Origin: Campylobacteraceae bacterium UBA1877
Lineage (GTDB): Bacteria; Campylobacterota; Campylobacteria; Campylobacterales; Campylobacteraceae
Direction of reading: 5' to 3'
Assembly: GCA_002352945.1 (NCBI GenBank)
Contig: DDHL01000010.1
Span: forward strand, 28,646-43,700
Length of the DNA: 15,055 nt
Shown: one piece after another, positions 6,322-13,444 of the stretch
How positions within the stretch are numbered: the stretch's first letter is position 1
Layout of the letters: the number at the start of each line of letters is the position of its first letter
Position numbers and translations under genes: made by a program
Notes under the pieces: generated by a model
The model's input: only the letters and a program-made list of their open reading frames with translations
What the model was told of the DNA's origin: nothing
Database searches by the model: none

Positions 6322-8649
6322 ATGGTTCATATATTTCCAACCAATAGAGCAGTACGCTCATTTTATCTTGCACAATCTAAAAAGAATCAGCTTCTTCCTA
6401 AGGCTTACTCAATTCAAAGTTTTTTTGAATACGCTTTACGTGTAAAGGATAAAATCAGAGCCGATAACCTCATAAGAACCCTTTGCATGCAAGAAGCGAT
6501 CGACTTTGATGCCTTTGAAGAGTTGCATATTCCTAGAAACTTTATGGCCTTTGTCAAACATGAAGATTACCTTTTTCGCTTCTTTGAAGAGTTAAGTGCT
6601 GAAGAGGTTAATTTTGATGCGCTAAAAAATGCCGATACTTACGCTTTATATGATGAACACTTAACAATTTTAAAAACAGTTTATGAAAGATACGTTAAAG
6701 CCCTTGAGGCTAGGGGCTATTATGATCTAATAACTCTTCGAAAAAATTATACGCTAGATAATGAATTTATTGTCGCCACAAAAGAGATTACATTACATCA
6801 TGAGGGCTATTTAAGTAATTTTGAATTGCGAGTTTTTAGTGAAATTTCTAAAATTGTACCTTTACATGTAAAGATGGTTGCAACCCAGTTTAATAGCACC
6901 GAAACAAAAAGACTTTTTAATTTAACCTGCTCAAAACCAAAAGCCATCAGTGGCTTGCTTTTTGCAAAAGAGTTTAAAAAAAGAGATTTAGATGTTGATT
7001 TAAAAGTAAAAGTTGCCCCTTTTAATCAGCGCAATTTGCAGGTTGGTTTTGTCTTTGACCAAATTGCTAGGTTTGTCAATGATGGGCTTGATCCAGAAAA
7101 TATTGTTGTTGTGCTTCCCGATGAGAGTTTTGCAACTACGCTAAGAATGTATGATAAAAACCGTGTTTTAAATTTTGCTATGGGTATAAGCGTAACAACA
7201 ACATTTTTATATAAAAAGTGGCATGCAAATTACACCTTTTCAAAGCAGCAAAACCAAGAAAACAGACACAGGCAAGATAGATATGGCTCGATGCCAAGTT
7301 GGCAGGATTGGTGGAATAAAAGGGTTGATTTTAAGCAGTTTTTAAAACTATTTGATGATTATGAGTTGGCATCAAAACCTTTAAAAGAGCTTTTAGAAAA
7401 GGAGTTTTCTAGATTTAAACGACTTTTTGATTGGCAAAAGAGTCTGCTTTTTAAAGATGGAGTTGAGCTATTTTTACATGAACTTGCAAAACAGAGCTTG
7501 GATGATGTAAATGGGGGACCAGTAACCGTACTTGGATTGCTAGAAACCAGAGGGGTGCATTTTGATGGTGTAATTATTGTAGATTTTAATGACTCTCTTA
7601 TTCCAAAAAAGAGCCAAAAAGATTGGTTTTTATCATCCTCTTTGCGAGCCCATGCAGGATTGCCTGACTCTCAAGCAAGGGAAAATTTACAGCGCCATTA
7701 CTACTACCGACTTTTAATGCAAGCTTCGCATAAAGCGCTCTCATACGTACAAAATGAACAATCAATGCCATCAAGTTTTTTGCACTCTTTTGAACAAATA
7801 CGCCTAGAGTATAACCCCTCCTTGCTTGCAGCAAGTTTTATGCCAAAAAGGGTAGAGATTTCTAAAACAAATCTAGATTTTTCACAAAAGCACGATCTTT
7901 TAAGTTATCCAATCTCAGCAAGTAGGCTCAAAACACTCCTTACATGTAAAAGGAGGTACTATTACCAATACATTCAAAAATTAGAAGATGTAAAACTACC
8001 CCATGATGGTTTGGATTCACTTGATATTGGAACTGCAATACACAGCGCTTTTGAAAAACTTTACACTACATTAGATGAAGATGTTCTCACAAATAAAAGA
8101 GTGTGGAAAAACAGGATAAAATCCTACCTAAAAACCACTCTAGAGCCAAGTTTGCATTGGGAGTTAGAGTCTGGAATTTGGGAAAATAGGTTTAATAAAA
8201 TTTGCGATATTGAAATCTCTCGTTTCAAAGAGGGCTGGCGGCCATGGAAATTAGAAGAGTCTATTACTTGTAAATTCCACCAATTTACCCTCCATGGTCG
8301 AATTGATAGGATTGACCGCCATGAGGATGGACGCCTTGAAGTGCTTGATTATAAAACGGGCACAATCTTACAATCGGGCCCAAAAACATTACAAAATAGA
8401 ATCGATTTTCAACTTGTTTTTTACCATATATTGGCTTCAACCTTAGGAAGTGTTTATAATGTGGGCTATTATGATTTAAACCAAGGCAGAATCGTACATG
8501 AAAACAATATGGAGTCTTTAAAAGATAGACTTTTAGAGGCTTTAGAGGAAAATAGGATTATTTTTGATTTTGAAAAAACATCCAAACAATCGCACTGCAA
8601 TAGGTGCCCATTTGCAAGGTTGTGTCAAAGGAAGAGTCAATGGAGTTAG
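6322..8649 (+). CDS. addB: AddB-type helicase-nuclease subunit
   Basis: AddB partner of AddA in the complex that resects double-strand breaks before RecA loading. 775 residues, short compared with Bacillus AddB (over 1,100) but about the size I recall for Campylobacterota. The N-terminal helicase-like part begins MVHIFPTNRAVRSFYL and has no Walker A GKT/GKS, so it is probably inactive as an ATPase. The C-terminal PD-(D/E)xK nuclease contains SASRLKTLLTC, GTAIHSAFEKLY, GRIDRID (D662), LDYKTG (D676, K678) and QLVFYH. Four cysteines, C542 and the C-terminal C759-x2-C762-x5-C768, match the iron-sulfur-cluster staple of AddB nucleases. It overlaps addA by 10 bases. The coding sequence carries two exact and one near copy of the TTTACATGTAAA-type palindrome. 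Confidence 0.9.
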   Translation: MVHIFPTNRAVRSFYLAQSKKNQLLPKAYSIQSFFEYALRVKDKIRADNLIRTLCMQEAIDFDAFEELHIPRNFMAFVKHEDYLFRFFEELSAEEVNFDALKNADTYALYDEHLTILKTVYERYVKALEARGYYDLITLRKNYTLDNEFIVATKEITLHHEGYLSNFELRVFSEISKIVPLHVKMVATQFNSTETKRLFNLTCSKPKAISGLLFAKEFKKRDLDVDLKVKVAPFNQRNLQVGFVFDQIARFVNDGLDPENIVVVLPDESFATTLRMYDKNRVLNFAMGISVTTTFLYKKWHANYTFSKQQNQENRHRQDRYGSMPSWQDWWNKRVDFKQFLKLFDDYELASKPLKELLEKEFSRFKRLFDWQKSLLFKDGVELFLHELAKQSLDDVNGGPVTVLGLLETRGVHFDGVIIVDFNDSLIPKKSQKDWFLSSSLRAHAGLPDSQARENLQRHYYYRLLMQASHKALSYVQNEQSMPSSFLHSFEQIRLEYNPSLLAASFMPKRVEISKTNLDFSQKHDLLSYPISASRLKTLLTCKRRYYYQYIQKLEDVKLPHDGLDSLDIGTAIHSAFEKLYTTLDEDVLTNKRVWKNRIKSYLKTTLEPSLHWELESGIWENRFNKICDIEISRFKEGWRPWKLEESITCKFHQFTLHGRIDRIDRHEDGRLEVLDYKTGTILQSGPKTLQNRIDFQLVFYHILASTLGSVYNVGYYDLNQGRIVHENNMESLKDRLLEALEENRIIFDFEKTSKQSHCNRCPFARLCQRKSQWS
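6434..6447. repeat. Near-copy CTTTACGTGTAAAG inside addB
   Basis: Differs from the 14-base palindrome CTTTACATGTAAAG at one central base; read as Leu-Arg-Val-Lys near the addB start. Confidence 0.4.
6860..6873. repeat. Palindrome CTTTACATGTAAAG inside addB
   Basis: Perfect 14-base palindrome within the addB coding sequence, read as Leu-His-Val-Lys. Identical to the copy at 12271-12284. Confidence 0.6.
7939..7951. repeat. Palindrome copy CTTACATGTAAAA inside addB
   Basis: TACATGTA core at 7941-7948 with a CTT flank, inside addB; its TGT codon encodes C542, a predicted iron-sulfur ligand, so this copy may be conserved partly because of the protein. It is read in a different phase (Leu-Thr-Cys) from the copy at 6860. 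Confidence 0.5.
8627..8634 (+). promoter_or_regulatory. Ribosome binding site deciding the addA start
   Basis: AAAGGAAG inside the 3' end of addB, with its AAGGA core 7 bases before the ATG at 8640. It favours that start over the upstream in-frame GTG at 8604, which has no such site and would add 12 residues ahead of the conserved ATP-binding N-terminus. Confidence 0.7.
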
Positions 8650-11339
8650 CTTTAGCCTTAGAAGCAAGCGCGGGAAGTGGAAAGACTTTTGCTCTTAGTG
8701 TAAGGTACTGTGCTCTTGTTTTAAAAGGGGCAAATCCAAATAATATTGTAGCTCTAACCTTTACTAAAAAAGCAGCTAATGAGATGAAAACAAGGGTTTT
8801 AAACACTCTTGAGTCTTTGCATGAAATGGATGCAGAGTGCAAAGAGATTGCTTCAGTTTTAGGATGGAGCAAAAGTGAAGTGCTCGAAAAAAGAGATGCT
8901 ATATTAGACTCATTTTATCAAGCTTCACTGCATATTGAAACTATTGATGCTTTTATTGGAAGAATTTTGCGAAAATTCTCTTTACATGTAGGGGTAATGC
9001 CAGATTTTACAATCCAGTCGATTCCTGATAGATTTTCAATCCAGCAACTCTTTTTAGAAAAAACAAAACAAGCAGGCCAGATGGAGAGTCTCATTGAGCT
9101 TTCAAATGCTATGCGGTGGCGACTAACAAACCTTTTTGAACTTTTTGAACAGCTTTATGAAAAAGCGGGTGAATTGGATGGGGTTTTTCCAAAACCAAAA
9201 CCACATCCAAATGCTAGCTTGGTTTTAAAAGCCTCCAAGGATATTTTGGATTTTTTGGAAAAAACAGCGGTTTCAAAAAGAGCTAAAAAGCCCTTTGAGA
9301 CAGATGATATTAAAGAGTTGGCAGGTAAAACTTTTTGGCAAAAAGAGAGTTTAAATTATTGGGATTACAAAAAAATCTATACCCCTTTACTTGATGATCT
9401 TTTTGCCAAGCTAAAAGATGCATATGCGCACTATACGAAACAAAAAGAGGCATTCTTACTAGGTGAATTAAAAAGTGCATTTGAAAGGTATGTGCAAGCA
9501 AGACATGAGTGGATAGCAAGAAGCGGGTCTTTGACCTTTGCTGATGTGACCCATCTTGTTTACAATCTTATGCAAAAAGGTATTGATAAAGAATTTCTCT
9601 ATTTTCGTCTTGATGGTCAAGTAGAACATTTGCTTATAGATGAATTTCAAGATACAAGTGTAGCCCAGCTTGAGATTTTAGCACCGCTTATTGAGGAGAT
9701 TATTTCTGGAGTTGGAGTCCAAAGTGGACGGAGCTTTTTTTATGTTGGAGATGTGAAACAGTCAATTTATAGGTTTCGAGGGGGCCAAGAAGCTCTTTTT
9801 TATGAGACGGTAGAGAGATTTAGGGTTAGTGTGGATGCGCTTAAAGTCAATTACAGAAGCGCAAAGGCTCCGGTTTTATTTGTAAATGAGGTATTCAAAA
9901 AAGCTCTTAAGCGCTACCAACCCCAAACTCCACACAGTAAAGAGATGGGATATGTGGAAGTAAAAATCAATGAGGATGCAAAAGATGGGGTTTTAGAGAG
10001 CTTAAAAACTCTTTTAGAAAATGGGGTAAATGCAGATGATATTGCCATTTTAACCCACACAAACGATGATGCTAGTTCATTGCAAGAGGCAATTAATGAG
10101 AAATTTCCTTTGCTTAGTGTAAGCACACAAAGCAGTAAGAAGTTAATCGATGCTTTATCGGTTCAAGTTTTAATTTCATATTTACGCTACCTTTACTTTA
10201 ATACGCCTCTTGATAGGGCTTGCATTGAGCATCTTCAAGGTGTTGCACCCCTAAGAGATAAAGAGATTTTAAATAAGCCCTTAGAAGAAATTGTTTTAGA
10301 GGGAATTGAGATTTTTGGTCTTGATGGCTCCGATATAGAGTTGGTTGCATTTATGGAGGCTATTAGTGATTATGAGGATATTGAATCATTTTTGTTTAAT
10401 ATAGATAGATTTGATGCCCTCTCTCCACAACAATCCCACGATGGAGTGAGTTTGTTAACTATCCATAAATCCAAAGGTCTTGAATTTGAGTATGTGATAG
10501 TAGCCGATAAGTTAGGCGGAGAACATTATGGCTCAAATCCACTTTTGTTTGAGTATGATGGAGCAAGATTAAAGAGTATCTTTTATGTGCAAAAGCAGCG
10601 CGAATATGTAGATGCAAGATACAATGAAGCAAAAACAAAAGAGCAGCAAAGCAGGTACCAAGATAGATTAAATGCTCTTTATGTTGCATTTACAAGAGCA
10701 AAAAGCGGATTAATAATTGCTCAAAAATCTCAAAAGAGTGTTTTTGAACCATTAAACCTTGAGTGCCAGACAATTGGCAAAATCACGCCAAGCAAGAAGG
10801 CTCTTGCTAAAGAAACAAATCCACTCATAAAACCAACTGAGTTTTTTGCCCTAGGAAAACAGGAGGTAAAAAGGGTTGATGATGAGGATTCAAGCCAGCA
10901 GTGGATGGCAAAGCGTTTTGGAAAAATGCTGCATGCTTGCATAGAAAATTGCCAGGCATGGGATGAAAAAAGTGTTATAAAAGCCTTTGAAAAGGTAAGA
11001 GCGCTTAACTACTTTTTACTAGAAGATGACCAATGGCAGGATATTCAAAATCGTCTGCTTAATCTAAGCAAAGATACAACCTTTCAAAAGCTTATTGATA
11101 GAGCACAAATTTTTCATGAGCAGCCTCTTTTTTACAAAGAGGAGAGAAAGCAGATCGATACGCTTTTAGTAAAAGAAGATAAGTTTGTAATAATTGATTA
11201 TAAAAGCGGGATAAAAAAAGAGGAGCATCAAGAGCAAGTAAGAGGTTATCAAGAGGCAATCAGAGCTATCACATCTAAACCAACCGAGGGTTGGCTCTTT
11301 TACTTAAAGAGAGATGCAATTGAGGCCATTAGCTTATAA
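8640..11339 (+). CDS. addA: AddA/RecB-like UvrD-family helicase-nuclease subunit
   Basis: ATP-dependent DNA helicase with a C-terminal nuclease, partner of AddB in double-strand-break processing. 899 residues from the ATG at 8640. Motifs in order: Q/Walker A region ALEASAGSGKT (K15), motif Ia IVALTFTKKAANEMKTR, Walker B IDEFQDTS (D334, E335), motif III YVGDVKQSIYRFRGG, motif IV VNYRS, motif V-like SLLTIHKSKGLEFEYVIV, motif VI LYVAFTRAK (R686), then nuclease motif VIIDYKSG (D853, K855) and the QVRGYQEAI helix. All motifs are intact. It is shorter than Bacillus AddA (over 1,200 residues). The start is chosen because SAGSGKT sits close to the N-terminus in this family. It overlaps the addB stop by 10 bases, indicating coupled translation and roughly equal subunit amounts. 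Confidence 0.93.
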   Translation: MELALALEASAGSGKTFALSVRYCALVLKGANPNNIVALTFTKKAANEMKTRVLNTLESLHEMDAECKEIASVLGWSKSEVLEKRDAILDSFYQASLHIETIDAFIGRILRKFSLHVGVMPDFTIQSIPDRFSIQQLFLEKTKQAGQMESLIELSNAMRWRLTNLFELFEQLYEKAGELDGVFPKPKPHPNASLVLKASKDILDFLEKTAVSKRAKKPFETDDIKELAGKTFWQKESLNYWDYKKIYTPLLDDLFAKLKDAYAHYTKQKEAFLLGELKSAFERYVQARHEWIARSGSLTFADVTHLVYNLMQKGIDKEFLYFRLDGQVEHLLIDEFQDTSVAQLEILAPLIEEIISGVGVQSGRSFFYVGDVKQSIYRFRGGQEALFYETVERFRVSVDALKVNYRSAKAPVLFVNEVFKKALKRYQPQTPHSKEMGYVEVKINEDAKDGVLESLKTLLENGVNADDIAILTHTNDDASSLQEAINEKFPLLSVSTQSSKKLIDALSVQVLISYLRYLYFNTPLDRACIEHLQGVAPLRDKEILNKPLEEIVLEGIEIFGLDGSDIELVAFMEAISDYEDIESFLFNIDRFDALSPQQSHDGVSLLTIHKSKGLEFEYVIVADKLGGEHYGSNPLLFEYDGARLKSIFYVQKQREYVDARYNEAKTKEQQSRYQDRLNALYVAFTRAKSGLIIAQKSQKSVFEPLNLECQTIGKITPSKKALAKETNPLIKPTEFFALGKQEVKRVDDEDSSQQWMAKRFGKMLHACIENCQAWDEKSVIKAFEKVRALNYFLLEDDQWQDIQNRLLNLSKDTTFQKLIDRAQIFHEQPLFYKEERKQIDTLLVKEDKFVIIDYKSGIKKEEHQEQVRGYQEAIRAITSKPTEGWLFYLKRDAIEAISL
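8980..8992. repeat. Palindrome copy CTTTACATGTAGG inside addA
   Basis: TACATGTA core at 8983-8990 with the CTTT left flank but GG instead of AA on the right; read as Leu-His-Val. Confidence 0.5.
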
Positions 11340-11417
11340 AATGCTGAAATTAAGCTAAGTTAAAGTATATATTCAATACAATCACCCTTCTTAAAACATA
11401 TTGGCAAAGGCACGACG
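11340..11417 (+). promoter_or_regulatory. Intergenic region with likely rplM-rpsI promoter
   Basis: 78 AT-rich bases. TATATT (11368-11373) and TACAAT (11377-11382) are candidate -10 elements; neither has a good -35, which is common in Campylobacterota where the -35 is weakly conserved. GGCAAAGGC just before the ATG holds a weak Shine-Dalgarno. No terminator hairpin is apparent after addA, so read-through is possible. Confidence 0.35.
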
Positions 11418-11843
11418 ATGACAAAAGTTATTAAGCCGAACGAAATACGGCGAGACTGGATTGTGATTGATGCTGAAGGTAAACGTTTTGGTCGTATTTT
11501 GACTGAAGTTGCTACTCTTTTACGCGGAAAACACAAACCATACTATACCCCTAATGTTGACTGTGGTGATTATGTGGTCATTATCAATGCAAGTAAAGCA
11601 GTTTTTAGTGGCAATAAAACGGATTCAAAACTTTACCACCGCCATTCAGGCTACTTTGGAAGCACTAAGAGTGAGAAACTTGGAGATTTGCTTGTAAACA
11701 ATCCTGTAAAACTCTATAAACTTGCGGTTCGAGGTATGTTGCCAAAGACAACTTTAGGTAAAGAGATGCTTAAAAAACTCAAAGTGTATGCAGGTAGCGA
11801 ACATCCTCATACGGCTCAAGTTAGCAAGTCAGAAGGAAAATAA
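11418..11843 (+). CDS. rplM: 50S ribosomal protein L13
   Basis: Early-assembling protein of the large ribosomal subunit that binds 23S rRNA. 141 residues, the normal length. Recognised by [15 protein letters not shown] near the N-terminus, [25 protein letters not shown] in the middle, and the signature region [24 protein letters not shown] before the HPHTAQ end. It starts with ATG at 11418 and is followed 2 bases after its stop by rpsI, the near-universal rplM-rpsI pair. Nothing unusual. Confidence 0.98.
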   Translation: MTKVIKPNEIRRDWIVIDAEGKRFGRILTEVATLLRGKHKPYYTPNVDCGDYVVIINASKAVFSGNKTDSKLYHRHSGYFGSTKSEKLGDLLVNNPVKLYKLAVRGMLPKTTLGKEMLKKLKVYAGSEHPHTAQVSKSEGK

Positions 11844-11845
11844 CA

Positions 11846-12235
11846 ATGGCAAAAATATATGCAACAGGAAAACGAAAATCTGCAGTCGCTAAAGTATGGG
11901 TAAGCCCAGGCAGCGGTAAAATTATCGTTAATGGCATGGATTTAAATACTTGGCTTGGTGGACATGAAGCTATTAAATTAAAAGTAGTGCAGCCACTTTT
12001 GGTTACTAAACAAGAGAGCACTATGGATATTGTAGCTCAAACACTTGGCGGCGGCTATTCAGCTCAAGCCGAAGCATTGCGACACGGTATTTCAAAAGCC
12101 CTAGCAGCAATGGATCCAGACTTTAGAGCACAATTGAAACCTCGTGGACTCTTAACTAGAGATGCTCGCGTTGTTGAACGTAAAAAATATGGTAAGCGTA
12201 AAGCTCGCCGTAGCCCACAATTCTCTAAACGTTAA
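11846..12235 (+). CDS. rpsI: 30S ribosomal protein S9
   Basis: Small-subunit protein whose basic C-terminal tail reaches the P-site tRNA. 129 residues, the normal size. Family features: the [14 protein letters not shown] start, [19 protein letters not shown] in the core, and the [30 protein letters not shown] end (written here in part by its key motifs [15 protein letters not shown] and the terminal Lys-Arg that contacts tRNA). ATG follows the rplM stop by 2 bases with AAGGAAA inside the rplM end. Transcription stops directly afterwards at a strong intrinsic terminator. Confidence 0.98.
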   Translation: MAKIYATGKRKSAVAKVWVSPGSGKIIVNGMDLNTWLGGHEAIKLKVVQPLLVTKQESTMDIVAQTLGGGYSAQAEALRHGISKALAAMDPDFRAQLKPRGLLTRDARVVERKKYGKRKARRSPQFSKR

Positions 12236-12241
12236 CCCCTT

Positions 12242-12270
12242 GGCCCCAAGAGGGGCCTTCTTTTTTTTCT
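12242..12270 (+). terminator. Rho-independent terminator after rpsI
   Basis: Perfect GC-only stem GGCCCC (12242-12247) and GGGGCC (12252-12257) around an AAGA loop, followed by TTC and a run of eight T (12261-12268). It starts 6 bases after the rpsI stop and separates the ribosomal operon from pst. Confidence 0.95.
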
Positions 12271-12284
12271 CTTTACATGTAAAG
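12271..12284. repeat. Palindrome CTTTACATGTAAAG upstream of pstS
   Basis: Perfect 14-base palindrome directly after the terminator T-tract and just before the pstS promoter. It is identical to the copy at 6860-6873 inside addB. It may be an operator site for pst or one member of a dispersed genomic palindrome. Confidence 0.6.
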
Positions 12285-12286
12285 CT

Positions 12287-12308
12287 TTTTGTATCCATTT
12301 TGTAATCA
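12287..12308 (+). promoter_or_regulatory. Candidate Pho box: two 11-base direct repeats ahead of pstS
   Basis: TTTTGTATCCA (12287-12297) is followed without a gap by TTTTGTAATCA (12298-12308), 9 of 11 positions alike with an invariant 7-base TTTTGTA. PhoB-type regulators bind two 11-base units, each a conserved 7-mer plus 4 looser bases, in place of the -35. Here the second unit ends 8 bases before a -10-like TAGAAT (12317-12322), the expected geometry. The sequence is not the E. coli CTGTCAT word. Confidence 0.5.
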
Positions 12309-12316
12309 ATTCCCGT

Positions 12317-12322
12317 TAGAAT
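12317..12322 (+). promoter_or_regulatory. Likely pstS -10 element TAGAAT
   Basis: TAGAAT lies 34 bases before the pstS ATG, with no well-spaced -35 hexamer, which suits an activator-dependent promoter driven from the repeat pair just upstream. Confidence 0.45.
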
Positions 12323-12356
12323 CCTTGGCGTAATTAATTTATCCAAGGAGTTGTCA

Positions 12357-13388
12357 ATGACACTTATTAAAAGAGCGCTTCTAGCTGCTAGTGTTGCCAC
12401 AGTTATGGTAGCAGCAGCCCAAGCACGTGATCAAATCCGCATTGTTGGGTCTTCTACAGTTTATCCTTTTTCAAGCTATGTTGCTGAGGAATTTGGTGCA
12501 ACAACAGGTAATCCTACCCCAGTTGTAGAATCAACAGGTTCAGGCGGAGGAATGAAACTATTTTGTGCAGGAAATGGATTAAATACTCCAGATTTTACCA
12601 ATGCAAGCCGACCTATGAAGGTTTCAGAGTGGGAACTTTGTCAAAAAAATGGAGTTAAAAATATTGTAGGCGTTGTTATTGGATTTGATGGAATTAGTAT
12701 AGCTCAAAACAAAGATAATCCTAAATTAGATTTAACATTAGAGCAAGTTTTTTTAGCTCTTGCACAAGAAGTTCCAAGCAAAGATGGAAAAAGTCTTATC
12801 AAAAATCCATATAAAAAATGGAGCGATATTGACCCAAGTTTGCCAGATCGTGAAATCAAAGTAGTTGGTGCTCCTACAACCTCAGGAACCCGCGACGCGT
12901 TTGATGAGATGGTTATGGAAAAAGCCTCTAAAAAGTTCCCTGTTTATGGTGGCAAGTATAAAAAAATTAGAACTGATGGCGCATTTATTCCAGGGGGTGA
13001 AAATGATAATTTAATTGTTCAGCGTCTTGTGCAAGATAAGGATGCTTTAGGCTACTTTGGATACAGCTTTTTAGAAGAAAATAGCGACAAAGTAAGCGGA
13101 GTTAAATTAAATGGAATCGAGCCTACATTTGATAATATCGCTTCAGGAAAATATCCAGTTTCAAGAAGTCTTTTCTTCTATGCTAAAAAGGATCACTTCA
13201 AAGATGTAAAAGGAATGGAAGAGTATTTGGATCTATTTATTGATGATATGATGATTGGAAACGATGGTGTTTTGCGAACAATTGGCCTTATTCCAATGCC
13301 AGAAAGCGAGCTTAGAAAAGTTCAAGCTTCTGTAAAAGCACGCACTCTTTTAACTCTTGATATGGTTAAAAATGGAGTAGTTCAATAA
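12357..13388 (+). CDS. pstS: Phosphate-binding periplasmic protein PstS
   Basis: Periplasmic substrate-binding protein of the high-affinity phosphate ABC importer. 343 residues. A signal peptide occupies about residues 1-23 (basic MTLIKR, hydrophobic core, AQA before RDQ). Phosphate-binding loops by family: IVGSSTVYPFSS (31-34 core), STGSGGGMKLF (about 59-69) and APTTSGTRDAF (S176, G177, T178, R179, D180); GGENDNLIVQRL and ALGYFGYSF follow. The ATG at 12357 is chosen over the in-frame TTG at 12351 because AAGGAG at 12345-12350 is 6 bases away and abuts the TTG. It heads the pst operon; expression is probably raised by phosphate starvation through the upstream repeat pair. Confidence 0.96.
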   Translation: MTLIKRALLAASVATVMVAAAQARDQIRIVGSSTVYPFSSYVAEEFGATTGNPTPVVESTGSGGGMKLFCAGNGLNTPDFTNASRPMKVSEWELCQKNGVKNIVGVVIGFDGISIAQNKDNPKLDLTLEQVFLALAQEVPSKDGKSLIKNPYKKWSDIDPSLPDREIKVVGAPTTSGTRDAFDEMVMEKASKKFPVYGGKYKKIRTDGAFIPGGENDNLIVQRLVQDKDALGYFGYSFLEENSDKVSGVKLNGIEPTFDNIASGKYPVSRSLFFYAKKDHFKDVKGMEEYLDLFIDDMMIGNDGVLRTIGLIPMPESELRKVQASVKARTLLTLDMVKNGVVQ

Positions 13389-13397
13389 ACAAATCTT

Positions 13398-13429
13398 CTT
13401 TACATGTAAGAGTTTTCTTACATGTAAAG
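13398..13429. repeat. Perfect inverted repeat between pstS and pstC
   Basis: Left arm CTTTACATGTAAG (13398-13410), 6-base loop AGTTTT, right arm CTTACATGTAAAG (13417-13429): the arms are exact reverse complements over 13 bases, and each arm is itself nearly palindromic around TACATGTA. RNA could form one 13-bp hairpin or two small ones. There is no T-tract after it, so partial attenuation, RNA stabilisation of the pstS message, or a double operator (centres 18 bp apart) are all possible. Confidence 0.75.
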
Positions 13430-13444
13430 ATTAAAGGGCAAATC

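Noticed and set aside
8604..8639. addA starting at the GTG at 8604
   Set aside because: It has no ribosome binding site, lies deep in the addB cysteine region, and would put 12 unrelated residues before the conserved AddA N-terminus; the ATG at 8640 fits better.
12271..12290. Second terminator made of CTTTACATGTAAAG followed by CTTTTT
   Set aside because: The stem is AT-rich with almost no loop and the T-run is short; it lies after an already complete terminator, so a regulatory or dispersed-repeat reading is more likely.
12152..12400. 82-residue reverse ORF over the rpsI end, terminator and pstS start
   Set aside because: It reads through a strong terminator and two real genes in antisense and has no family features.
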